From Primula veris (Eukaryota; Streptophyta; Magnoliopsida; Ericales; Primulaceae), in assembly GCA_963682055.1 (NCBI GenBank), contig OY821747.1, forward strand, positions 30,068,126 through 30,132,125: 64,000 nucleotides of DNA, written 5' to 3'. Below the pieces are notes generated by a model. That model was not told the origin of the DNA. It made no database searches and saw only the letters and a program-made list of their open reading frames with translations. This document shows, in pieces, positions 1 through 9,986 of this stretch. The position numbers and the translations under genes are program-made. How positions within the stretch are numbered: position 1 is the first letter of the stretch; each line of letters starts with the position of its first letter.

Positions 1-146
1 ACTTCCCAATCTCCTAGGTGGATTCAGACTTCCTGAATCTCTTTTTCTTCGTTGGATTCAGCCTTCCTGAATCTCTTTTTATTCGTTGGATTCAGCCTTC
101 CTGAATCTCTTTTTATTTTTTTGATTTGGACTTCCCAAATCTCTTT
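1..146. repeat. Short tandem repeat at window edge
   Basis: About four degenerate copies of a 34-37 bp unit (core GGATTCAGCCTTCCTGAATC) run from the window edge. Each core contains the inverted pair GATTCAG/CTGAATC, so every copy can form a small hairpin. The array probably continues to the left of the window. No coding potential was seen. Confidence 0.6.
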
Positions 147-1190
147 TATTCTATAAACTTAATCCCAAATATAAACCATAATGATCACAAAAATATAAAC
201 TCTTTAAAACTTTATACGTTTATCGACGTATATAAAAACTACTTCTTTCAAAACCTGCAACATGCAATTCAATATATACAAGTATAATTTTTATATTTCG
301 AAAATATAATTTGAGCCTGCAAACATTTGTTAGAAAATGCAATGAGATTTTATAATAGCAAGTAAGAAAAACCACTCACCAATATACGGATACGGATAAC
401 CGAACGTTTTACTATGAATACTGTAAATCAATGAATTGCCGAATTAAACTTTCTGATTTTGCACACATCTGCCTATTGGCTTCCTTCCTTTCTTAGCATC
501 TTCATTCTATCATTATATACATATATATTTTAATATTATACAGTATAATAAGCATAGACTAACATGACAATGTGAGGATGTATTTGTCTATTTTTAGTCT
601 CTCTCTCTATTTAAGTTATACTGTATATGAGATATCATATAATAGTAATACTAATGTATATTCTTTCACTTACATATATATGTGCACGTCTGTTAAATAA
701 ATAGGAATGTAAATTAAATGCTCATATATGTTACATGCAAAAGTGAACAGCCATAAAATTTAATTCATATACTTATTATACCTTTTGAGATTTTCACGTT
801 ACTATATTATCCTAGTAACTCTCTATTAATAAATATGGACTTTTACTACAATTATAAGCATTGTTGTGCTAACCTGATAACTACATATTCATACTCCCAA
901 ATAATTCTACATGTAACTCCATTATCAATTAGTTCCTATAAACTCTTATTAATGACTTGTTTTACTACATAACGTAAGCTATAGTAATGATAAATTTAAA
1001 TGGCTAAATCTATTACTGCCAATTCGTCTGCCATATAATGAACGTAACCATCTTACTCTATCTTTATTACCAAACTATATTACTACGGGTTTGGTCCCTC
1101 AAAAATTGATAAATACTAAACAATCCAACCACATTACAAAAATATAAAAACACTCCTAAATGATTAAACATTAGTAACTAAATATAATAG
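147..1190. other. AT-rich intergenic DNA, no gene seen
   Basis: AT-rich sequence with short runs of TATA and poly-A and no open frame of convincing composition on either strand. I see no transposon termini here. Confidence 0.5.
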
Positions 1191-1211
1191 AGTAAAATAC
1201 GAGATTTTACA

Positions 1212-1304
1212 ATTGCAAAGCTCGTTCAAGAAACCCTCTTCGCCTAATCTCTTCATCATAGCCGGGAAAAAATCCTCAAAAACAACACCATCTTTTAGTG
1301 CCAT
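1212..1304 (-). pseudogene. KIC/PBP1-like EF-hand protein, N-terminal fragment
   Basis: Read on the minus strand from the ATG at 1304, 31 codons give a peptide containing FEDFFPAMMKRLGEEGF and then NELCN. This closely resembles the N-terminal part of the small plant calcium-binding proteins KIC and PBP1 (KCBP-interacting and PINOID-binding EF-hand proteins), where the phrase is normally followed by GFRLLMD and a single EF hand. Here the family match stops after NELCN. The frame runs about 16 more unrelated codons to 1164, so the calcium-binding loop is missing. Family members are usually short and intronless, so a hidden downstream exon is unlikely. I infer a truncated gene copy; the family call rests on recognising this motif only. 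Confidence 0.5.
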
Positions 1305-1499
1305 ATCAAGGAAAAATAAATGTAACAAAGTATTTGTTGTATGGGATTGTGAATTGAAGTGTGACTGTGTGACAATGAAAATGGAGATTAAATAGGTAGT
1401 AATATTCGTGAAGCTGGTGACAATTAAGAGACAGATAAGAGTTTGTTTGGTTGATATTTTGAGAGTTCTCCTTCCTAGAAGTTGCATGGGAAGGTCCCA

Positions 1500-2084
1500 A
1501 TATATTTTTTATGATTTTGGCATTTGTTAAGTCATGTGGAACATTTTCGTGTCCAAATAATTATACTATATATACATACATTTGATTTATATATAATTTT
1601 CATTACATTGTTTATTATTGAAGTTAAGTTCCTAAATCAAGTATTCTTACACTTATCAACAAATGGGTATAAAACCCTTAATTTATATAAAAAAAAGTAA
1701 AATATGAAAAACTCTAACTTTTTTAATAATTTATCATGATCTAAACAATATTAATAATATAAACAATTAGTGATAACCATTTAAGGAAACAAATTGGCAT
1801 AAAAACCCAAATACGTAAATATCAAAAACCCAAAAACCCAATTTGCATAACTTTTATTTTAATATATAAATTACAAATTTAAAGTTAATGAAATAGAAAA
1901 TAAAGAATTACCTTGATGAAGAGTATGTGAAAGAATCGTGGTTTAATCGGAAACGAATTTGCGTATGTGGTTTGATTAGGTGTATGTGAAAGGTGTGGAT
2001 TTGGATGGGTGAGGTGTTTTTTTTTTTTTTTTTTGGAAATCATGTTGTCTCTGTGGAATTTCTTTTTTTTGGTTATGTTTAAGT
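1500..2084. other. AT-rich intergenic DNA, no gene seen
   Basis: Low-complexity AT-rich sequence including a long T run near 2019-2034. No ORF, RNA gene or element terminus recognised. Confidence 0.45.
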
Positions 2085-2271
2085 GTTTAACGCAGAGACA
2101 GGAAGCTAATTTACGACGAAATAAACCGTATTTACGAAGTACGGACCGTAGTTTCAGACTACGGTTTACACTGAACCATAAACCGTAGTCTGAAACTACG
2201 GTCCGTACTTCGTAGGTACAGTTCGTACTTTAAAATTACGGTTTCTGCGTGGATTAACATTATTTGTAGTG
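2085..2271 (-). mobile_element. CACTA-like MITE with perfect palindromic core
   Basis: The right end, read on the minus strand, begins CACTACAAATAATG, which is the CACTA-type terminus. Inside lies a perfect 35-bp inverted repeat (2134-2168 and 2179-2213) with a 10-nt loop, and repeated ACGGTTTA/TAAACCGT motifs of the kind found as subterminal repeats. The left part shows matching inner sequence (CGCAGAGAC against CGCAGAAAC), but its extreme terminus is eroded, so the left boundary is approximate and no 3-bp target duplication is visible. Confidence 0.5.
2134..2213. repeat. Perfect 35-bp inverted repeat, 10-nt loop
   Basis: Arms 2134-2168 and 2179-2213 are exact reverse complements; the loop is CACTGAACCA. 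The arms start ACGAAGTACGGACCGTAG. A transcript of either strand would fold into one long perfect hairpin. Confidence 0.9.
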
Positions 2272-2349
2272 AAAAAATCCGACCTCAATTCGGTGCACAT
2301 GGATGCATTAATAACTTCCAAGTGTCAAAAATTATTGAATGACACAACA

Positions 2350-2768
2350 CACACACGGTGAACCCGGTTTATAATAATGTTTCTCTTTGATGGCGGGTGT
2401 TTGTCCCTTACTAAACCGTATTCTAATTATAATACTAGCTGTGGTGCTCGATTTCTAAATACGTTCAAGTTTTTGTGAACTACGAATCTGAGAAAGTAGA
2501 TTCCTTAATTAGAGATTGAGACATTCAGGATGACTATCATGCTTCATATTCGGTATTTCTTAAAAAAAACAGCGGTTACCCAACAAATTAAGTATCCAAA
2601 TAACATTCCTGATTTTCGCAACATATCAAGAATAGTATCAAATCACATACATTGCTCAATGACAATTCAGAAATTTGAACTAATTAGACACTACAGTACC
2701 TATCAGGACATGATCAGGTTCTAGTGGCAAGACAAAGAATACAAGAAATCTCTTTACGTAGCTAGTTG
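2350..2768. other. Start of paralogous block A
   Basis: Sequence from about 2370 matches 10280-10380, 34310-34390 and 37590-37680. After a gap, 2500-2740 matches 10985-11220. A short plus-strand frame at 2530-2724 keeps its C-terminal part (HIHCSM) in both blocks A and B, but its function is unknown and it lies just downstream of the REM genes on the other strand. Confidence 0.5.
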
Positions 2769-3910
2769 TCATTTCGTGGTTATCGAACGAAGAATTGTCA
2801 CGAGGATTTCTGTGCTTAGTGTCCTATTTTTATGAACAATAAACTCGAACCTACATGTGTCTTGGGGGCTGATACTATTCCCCGTCCAAAATTCTTTCCA
2901 ACCACTCCCAAAAACATATCGACCATCTTTCCTGCTAATCACGTTCACTGGCCACGCTTTCCCGTCTTGAGTGCGAAACATCATCCTTGGCTTCAACTTT
3001 AAGCAGTTTTCCGTCACCAGACTTCTAGGAATCTCCTGTACACAATAAATAAGACACTTTCAAGCAAAAATTGGCATAGGGAACTAAATATAGCAAAAAA
3101 TAAAACAAAAGAAAGGCTGGACTAACGTATATTACAGATCACAAGACTAGTGCTGATCCTGGTTTTGTACTCGATTGTTTATTTTGCTTAAATATGTGAC
3201 AAGGTTTTGAATTGATAAGAATATGTAACTGCTTCCTTTTAAAACAAAAACAAGAAAACAATTGTGATACTTCAAAACTATGATAAACAAGGGAGGCAAA
3301 TAAAACAGTTTTTTTGTTCCATCGATCTGTAAGTAAAAAAAAAATGATGCGTCTTTTTCCTCTTTAAACAAACAGGATTTTCTAAAGATACAATAGATTA
3401 CAGAAGTGCGGATTCCATCCCATAGACGTTAAAGAGGCTATTAAGTATTAACTTCTGTTTTAGGTCCTCTATTTTTTTTCAGAATAATGTTCTCGCTGTT
3501 GGCATTAGTTGATTCAAAATCTTAAAAGTAGAAAGTTTAAAGTTGGTATGAAAATGATCAATTGAACCATGAACTAGTGAACTCAATGTTTCACTGGCTC
3601 CTGATCACGACAAGAGTTCTCGGAAGTACTCTAAACACGGCGTTAACTTTGACACTCATGACACATTTTATTAGAAAGCAGTCAAAAATTGAAAACTCAC
3701 AGGATAATGCACATAAAATATATCCTGACTACATTTCTTAATCTTCTACTACTATATTCAGATTCTACCAATAAAAAACAGAAATGGTAAACGGCTTTTA
3801 TATCAGCAAAAATATTGCGCATTGGTGTTACGCAACAAAGGTAACCACCCAAAAAAAAATAATAACATCGAAAAAGATGTAGGCATACATATAGGATTAT
3901 ACATTCTTGA

Positions 3911-5530
3911 GAGGAAACTCTATGAAACAGTCGATGCTTATTAACTTAATTTTAAATATTTAAATATTAACCATCAGATCAAGTTAAGTTTTATATTAGT
4001 TTAATTACACCGAATTACATCATTAAAAGATGAAATACCGTAATTAACCTTACAATTTAAATTGTATTTTAAAAATTCGGTAAATACAAAATGATCAAAA
4101 AGCCAATGAAACTGAAAATGTTACGACTAACACCGTAATCGAATTAATAGTATTGCAAACCAATTTAGGGTTCTTAACAAACCAATTCGTAAATTAAAAC
4201 CAAATCAATTAAACTCAATCCAATTAATGAAATTGGGGATTTGAAACAAAATAAATAACTTATTCATTTAAAACAAACACAAACAACTAGACCCAAATCA
4301 ATTAATAAAATTGGGATTAGGGTTCTTAACAAACCAATTCGTAAATTAAACCCAAATCAATTAAACTCAATCCAATTAATGAAATTGGGGATTTTGATAC
4401 AAAATAAACACAAACAGATAAACCCAAACCAATTCGCAAAAAAGGACAACTCCAAGGACAACTCGCAAAAAAGGTTAAAAATAAGCTCTGTCTTAGCGTC
4501 TTATTCACTACAATCTGTTCGCAAGTTGCATTTTTATAAAACAATTAATGTCTTGATTACCTAAGGAAAAAAGGCAACTGATCATATTAAGTACCTTCAA
4601 GAAGAATATACACATATCTTTAGTAAAATTGGGGATTAGGGTTGTTAAAAAACCAATTCTTAAATTAAACCTAAATCAATTAATTAAACTCAATCTAATT
4701 AATGAATTTAGGGATTTGGATACAAAATAAACAACTTATTCGTTCAAAATAAACACAAACAACTAGACCCAAGCCAATTAATAAAATTGGAGATTAGGGT
4801 TCTTAAAAAACTAATTTGTAAATTAAACCCAAAATACCAATTATATTGAACAACTTATTCGTTCAAAATTAAACACAAATTTATTTATTAAATTGGGGAT
4901 TAGGGTTCTTAAACACAAATTAAGTATATAATGGTTTGGATATTCGTTCAAATTAAACACAAATTTATTTCATTAATTGGATTGAGTTTCATTAATTTGA
5001 GTTTTATTTACGAATTGATTTTTGAAGAACCCCAATCCGCATGGTTTAATTTGCAAGAATAAGTTATTCAAAAACTATTCGAATTGTTTTTGTAAGAAAC
5101 ATAATCCCCAATTTTATTTATTTTGTTTGGGTTTAATTTACAGGAATAAGTTGTGTAAAATCTGTACAAATCGGCTTTTAAGAACCCTAATCCCTAATTT
5201 TATTAATTGATTTTAGCTTTAATTTATTTGGGTATGATCTCTGTGAATTATAATTATTTAATTGTTCGAGTTTTAATTTAAATAATTAAGTATTAAATCA
5301 ATTAGAGTGTTAGTTGTATCAATTTAAAACCGGATGGTTTTCTGGTCATTTTACATTTGACGATTTTTTTAAATATAATTCAATAAACCATTTTCGGTAA
5401 TTTCATCTGTTAATGATTTTTAAAAACCCTAATTTTAAATCTAACAACTAATTTTTTTAGGCTCTAATCTATCGTAGATCTCAATGGTTTGGATAACAGT
5501 CAAAAGCACCGACTATTCCAAAAAGCCTCT
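3911..5530. mobile_element. Mutator-like foldback element, 1.62 kb
   Basis: Both halves are diverged inverted copies of each other: the left arm runs from 3911 and the right arm back from 5530, matching through GAGG..., AGTCGATGC/AGTCGGTGC, ACCATCAGATC/ACCATTGAGATC, and a block around GATGAAAT..CCG. The middle holds several direct and then inverted copies of a unit with ATTAGGGTTCTTAA and CCAATTCGTAAATTAAAC. It is flanked by CATTCTTGA (3902-3910) and CATTATTGA (5531-5539), a 9-bp target duplication with one mismatch, as expected for Mutator-type insertion. Block B has the corresponding empty site near 13596-13602. No transposase gene is present; this is a non-autonomous element. Confidence 0.65.
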
Positions 5531-5878
5531 CATTATTGAGCGGACATGCCATTTGGGAGGCTTCATTTTTTTTTTTTAATTCAAATGCCACTTTAAAAAT
5601 AAGAAGAAGGATAATAGTTTCCTTATTAATACTGTATACTAGTAGTAGTTTCTAGTAAAAGATTTCTAGTCAAACTATCATTAAATGTTATAAAAAACAT
5701 TACTCCAATGCAATTAACAATGGCAACTTCTCCCCCAAAAAAACAGCAATGCTAAGCTAAGTGCTAGAGTGTGCTACTGGTTAAATTTCATTTTACAATT
5801 GTTTAATATTTCAGTGCTTTTGAAAATAATAGTAATAAAAGATAGCTAGAGAGAATATATATCTTTGAGAAGGAAGAT

Positions 5879-6445
5879 TGATATAAAAAAAAAAAATAGA
5901 TCCAAATATACATATTCGGGTACTAACCGACTCATACGTTATTAATGGGTATCCAACGCATTTATAATGAGATCCGGGGTATAATAGTATTTTCCCCACT
6001 TAAAGGATAAGAACAATTATCCAGTAAATATCTTGGTTCAGTTAATAAAGGCCCAACAGTTGAAAAGCGCATGAGATGATAGATGAGATTGAGACACTTG
6101 TCAACATGCTATGACGCACGAATGCCTATAAATATCCAATTACCTGTACTGAAAAAGGGACCTAAAATCTGATAAAAAGAAGTACAGACTTGTCAGAGCT
6201 TATTTCATTAAAAAGTACACCGAGAGAAGTCAAACAAAAGACCAGCATCAAGGATAAGTTCAAGATTAAGATTAAGATTAAATTATCAGACCGAGCACAA
6301 GTGTAGTAGAAACTGTAATCCGAACAAGAATAATTACCGATCAATAAAGAAAGAGCAACAACGTGTCCAATATTTACTTTCGTTAATTTATATTATTATT
6401 GTTAAAAAGTATAAACGTGACCCGATTAAAGTTAATGTTTTATTA
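5879..6445 (+). mobile_element. Diverged solo LTR of the Tat-type family
   Basis: This 567-bp segment starts TGATAT and aligns along its length, in plus orientation, with the minus-strand reading of the 570-bp LTRs at 15830 and 31983: shared stretches include AATGGGTATCCAACGC near the start and a TGTTAAAAAGTATAAACGTGACC-like run near the end. It is flanked by AAGAT (5874-5878) and AATAT (6446-6450), a 5-bp duplication with one mismatch. Block B carries the uninterrupted sequence at 15421-15440. The final CA has become TA. No internal retrotransposon sequence is present, so it probably arose by recombination between two LTRs. It splits exon 1 of the block A REM gene. Confidence 0.8.
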
Positions 6446-6678
6446 AATATACACTTTGAAAAATGAAGTACTCATTCTAACCCTACCACCTTTTTCCTTC
6501 GCCATTCTTTCTTACTCTTTTCTTGCAACAAAGTTTAAAAGAAAATAAGCTCTACTTGTACGAGAGAAAGAGAAAGAGAAAGACAAATTATAAGAATAAC
6601 CTTTGCAAAAAGTGGCATTTTATTTTTGGTAGATGTAAATAACAGCTTTATTGGTTGAAGCAAAAGGTAGCTGAAAAG

Positions 6679-6827
6679 GGAGGAGGAATGCCATACTATA
6701 CCTTTGGTATAGTCTGGAAAACACTTCCTGTGGCACCATTGGATCTTACAGTCTGTGGACCCCACTGTTGATCCAATAGTTCCACAGAGGAGAGTTTTCC
6801 AGATTATACCATGACTCCCCCTCTCTG
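6679..6827. mobile_element. Mutator-type MITE, 149 bp, 9-bp target duplication
   Basis: Flanked by the exact 9-bp duplication GCTGAAAAG (6670-6678 and 6828-6836). The arms 6705-6746 and 6770-6812 are inverted copies with a few mismatches (GGTATAGTCTGGAAAAC against GGTATAATCTGGAAAAC). Block B has the empty site AGTAGCTGAAAAG just right of the LTR retrotransposon (about 32558-32570). It lies about 175 bp upstream of the former REM start codon in block A. Confidence 0.75.
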
Positions 6828-7029
6828 CTGAAAAGACTATACTTAGAAAAGACTATACATTAGTAGTCTTTTCACAATCATGAAAATATTATACGGATAT
6901 TCACATCCTATGTTATTTTACTTGAAATTTCTTATGTACGTGGTTTGTATTTTTTTTTTTCCACATTAAAACAAGGGATCATTACCTCATAAAATAGTGG
7001 GTCATGCTCTAACAAATTCTATATTTGAT

Positions 7030-7275
7030 TGGGATGATATTAGACACACAACTTACACATAACTTTCACACTTCCTAGTTAATGAAAGACATATGTATCC
7101 CTTCAAATGTACGTAAAGCACAATCTATAATTTGATAAACCAAAATATAAATATTCAACATAATAAAAACACAACCTACTAAAAACCTAAATAAAAATAT
7201 AGTAGAACTCTAGTTGAGACTATCCTAAATTTAAATATTAATTAAAAATAAGAAAAATTATTAAATCTGGTATTA

Positions 7276-7325
<50 letters not shown>

Positions 7326-7726
7326 CAATCTACTAAAACCCCAAATAAAAATATAGTAGAACCCTAGTTGAGACTACCCTAAATTTAAATATTAATTAAA
7401 AATAAATTTTTTTATTAAATCTGGTATTATTAATATATATATATATAACTCACACACTCCATACATGTATATTTGGAGGAATAAAAATGTATTTTTTAAC
7501 AAAAATATATTATTATATATGTAAAGGAGTGTGCAATACATGTAAGGGAGTGTGTAAGAGAGTGGCAAATTAATAAATCAAAATTAAAGCAACTCAAGTT
7601 ACAAATTATTCTCTCCTCCAATTTATTCCCACCATTTTTTCTAATTTAATGAAATTGCCACATCAATTGCCACCTAAGGGAGTGTGGTCTAGAGTGCAGG
7701 AGTTGTGTGAGTATCATTTTCCTAAA
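7030..7726. mobile_element. Possible MITE-like element with internal duplication
   Basis: The left edge (GGGATGATATTAGACACACA) and the reverse complement of the right edge (GGAAAATGATACTCACACAA) are similar, suggesting terminal inverted repeats. Inside, a segment of about 160 bp (7170-7320) is repeated at 7325-7448 with small changes and each copy ends in a TA run. No target duplication could be fixed, so the boundaries are uncertain. Confidence 0.35.
7280..7321. repeat. (TA)n microsatellite
   Basis: About 20 uninterrupted TA dinucleotides, with a shorter TA run at the same place in the neighbouring duplicate (7434-7447). Confidence 0.9.
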
Positions 7727-8369
7727 ACAAGTGTCGTTTTTTTATAGTAAATTTTATCTTTTTTATATTTTAAAAAATAACTTTTTGTTAGTTTAAGCGT
7801 AACAAAATTATATATACTCAAAACCTCACATTTTAATTAAAAAGTAATTTTTGTTTGAAAATTTTGAATTTTTAATATTTTTTTTATTGAGATTTTACTG
7901 AAATTGTTTTAAATTATTAAATAATACGATTTGCTGGACACTTATTTTGGAAATAAGAGAGTAATAAAAAGTTTGAGTTTACATTTACTCCATAGTCCAC
8001 TCTCCTTATCCAGCATTTAATTCCTTTTTTTTTTTGTTTTTTTAATACCCGTACGTGAAAGATCTTGTGTTTTGTTCAGAAAGTGCTTTGTTCATTTTCG
8101 TTGCATTTCAACATGAACAATAATATAAATATTGTTTAGTAAATGAGGCGATAATGATCACATCATTCCATAAATTGATGATATATATAGAATAAATATA
8201 GATTTGTATATTGTAGGTCCAGTAGATTTTTTTTTCAATTTATTATTTGGTTGGCCGGATTCTAGGTCAAGGACACAACTAAACTAGTCTTGTTTTTTAT
8301 TATATAAGAAAATTTTGTGCAATCCTGGAACTTAAAGAATTATTGGGATTTTTTAATCCCGACCCGTCA
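7727..8369. other. AT-rich intergenic DNA, no gene seen
   Basis: Long A and T runs and no coding frame or element end recognised up to the Cassandra target duplication at 8365. Confidence 0.45.
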
Positions 8370-8660
8370 TGTGACGATCCAGATTTTCAGGAAGAAAATT
8401 CTGTGGTGCTGTTTTGTGCGTCAGTCCCACATCGACCAGATATGAGAGTACTCGTGTGGTATATTAGCTTAAAAATCTATTTTCTATCAACAAGACATTT
8501 TAAAGCCGTGCGACACAATAGCGAGTACGGAACTCCACAGTTAAGCGTGTTTAACTTGGAGTAGTATCAGGATGGGTGACCCCCCTGGGAAGTTGTGCCA
8601 AAGCGGACAATATTGTTGATACGGACGTGGCGGTTCGGTCCGTGGGACCGGGTCGTTACA
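8370..8660 (+). repeat. Cassandra 5' LTR with 5S rRNA-like region
   Basis: 291 bp. Positions 8529-8600 resemble the 3' half of plant 5S rRNA, including AGTTAAGCGTG (box A region) and GGATGGGTGACC (box C), the internal RNA polymerase III promoter. The 5' half of 5S rRNA is not present. Confidence 0.85.
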
Positions 8661-8662
8661 GG

Positions 8663-8675
8663 TGGTATTAGAGCC
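8663..8675 (+). other. Primer binding site, tRNA-iMet type
   Basis: TGGTATTAGAGCC lies two bases after the 5' LTR and differs at one position from the usual TGGTATCAGAGC complement of initiator tRNA-Met. Confidence 0.8.
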
Positions 8676-8770
8676 TTTATCTGACCAGAAATGTGGGGAC
8701 TAACACGTGTGTGTGAGCCCCTGAAGGACGACGTGCCTGACGAGGACGTCGTGCCTAAAGGGAGGGTGAT

Positions 8771-9052
8771 TGTGACGACCCAGATTTTCAGAAAGGAAAT
8801 TCTGTGGTGCTGTATTGTGCGTCAGTCTCACATCGACCAAATATGAGAGTACTCGTGTGATATATGAGCTTAAAGATCCATTTTCTATCAACAAGGCCTT
8901 TTAAAGCCGTGCGGCACAATAGCGAGGACAGAACTCCACAGTTAAGTGTGCTTAACTTGGAGTAGTACCAGAATGGGTGATCCCCCTGGAAAGTTGTGCC
9001 AAAGCGGACAATATTGTTGATACGGTTCGGTCCGTAGGGCCGGGTCGTTACA
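8771..9052 (+). repeat. Cassandra 3' LTR
   Basis: 282 bp, same ends as the 5' LTR. The 5S-like part (about 8930-9000) has changed GGATGGGTGACC to GAATGGGTGATCC, so its polymerase III box C is weaker than in the 5' LTR. Confidence 0.85.
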
Positions 9053-9179
9053 CGTCAGGTATCCAAAAGGTCGAGACTCGATATTTTTTGGGTCAGAATT
9101 GGGAAAGGAATCATTAACCGGTCCATCGGGATTTGGCTACGATAGTTTCAGGTCGAGACTCGACCCGATGCGACGTCTA

Positions 9180-9564
9180 ATAGTTCATATGTTAAATTAT
9201 ATATGATTAACTTTTAAAAGATTTATATTTCTACCATTTTGAAAATTACTTGTATTTTCATATAATACCATTTATATTTCTTTTGTAACGTTACGGATCT
9301 GCTTATACAATGATAAAGTAATTTTTGAAACATACTATTTTACTTTGTTTGGTGCTCATTTACAAGATTAGGAGTAGAATTGAAAAAAGTGTGTAAATAA
9401 AATATCATGATTATGTCAAGAATAACTGTGTTTCTCTGTAGTGGACTTATAATTCCAAATGGAGCGAGTAATACGGAATATAATGTAATATATTGGTGCT
9501 ATTCGCTTTTGGTCACAACTCACAATATTAGTACCTTCTTTTTTTAATCAATATTAGTACTGTA
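9180..9564. other. Paralogous block B, left part
   Basis: Non-coding AT-rich sequence that aligns with 33460-34010 of block C with many small differences. No gene seen. Confidence 0.55.
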
Positions 9565-9986
9565 TCTATACTATTAATATATGTGTAGAGGGTCTTACGA
9601 AGCCTTGAAACACTTTTCTTTCAAAAAAGTCTCAATAAATAGAAAAATTACAAAACAAGAAAAAAGAAGTTACACCAGCAAGTAAAAAAAAAAAACTGCC
9701 GTTCCATTAAATAAAACTGCCCCAATAAAACTGTCGTTCCATTAAATAGAACTGCCCCAAGAAAAAAGAAATTACACCAGCAAAAAAACTCTTTCTACAA
9801 AAAAACCAGAAAAGCATTGAAAATACAGGTAAATATCATTTCTCTTCATTTATTCTACTTTTTACTTCAATCTTTATCCCATTTATTATTCAAATTAAAA
9901 TATAGAATCGAGCGTATTTTGTTATTACACGTATGTATGCATATATTTTTTTGAATTCACACCCATCGGGTGGGCAGGTCCGCTAG
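9565..9986 (+). mobile_element. Non-autonomous Helitron, 422 bp
   Basis: Starts TCTATACTATTAATAT, the typical plant Helitron 5' end, and finishes with a small hairpin (CCCATCGGGTGGG) followed about 8 bases later by CTAG. It lies between A (9564) and T (9987), the expected target with no duplication. Block C carries the uninterrupted site near 33999-34025. No Rep/helicase gene is present. Confidence 0.7.

Larger units (their letters stand above)
2769..6505 (-). pseudogene. REM-type B3 gene, broken paralog (block A)
   Basis: This is a decayed copy of the intact gene at 11251-15485. The last exon (3035-2769) is preserved: an acceptor ending ACAG, then the second half of a B3 DNA-binding domain with FGSGWKEFWTGNSI and a stop. 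The first exon starts at the ATG at 6505 and reads to FFKVY, where a solo LTR (5879-6445) has inserted; the rest of the exon reappears beyond it at 5873 and lacks a good donor. Exons 2 and 3 are gone, removed by a deletion of about 1.15 kb that joins at the four bases TGTA (3166-3169). A 1.6-kb foldback element sits in the first intron. REM proteins are plant nuclear DNA-binding proteins; this copy cannot make one. Confidence 0.85.
8370..9052 (+). mobile_element. Cassandra-type TRIM retrotransposon
   Basis: Two LTRs (8370-8660 and 8771-9052) beginning TGTGACGA and ending GGGTCGTTACA flank a tiny 110-bp interior. The first LTR is followed by a primer site TGGTATTAGAGCC (close to the initiator tRNA-Met complement), and the second is preceded by the purine-rich AAAGGGAGGGTGA. 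A perfect 5-bp duplication CGTCA (8365-8369 and 9053-9057) marks the insertion. Both LTRs carry a 5S rRNA-like stretch, the hallmark of Cassandra elements. No protein is encoded; such elements depend on other retrotransposons. The LTRs differ at several sites and by an 8-9 bp indel, so the insertion is not recent. Confidence 0.9.

Noticed and set aside
4316..4330. Telomere-like TTAGGGTT motifs
   Set aside because: Spaced widely within a foldback element and not tandem TTTAGGG.
8529..8600. 5S rRNA gene
   Set aside because: Only the 3' half of 5S rRNA is matched and the sequence lies in both LTRs of a Cassandra element.
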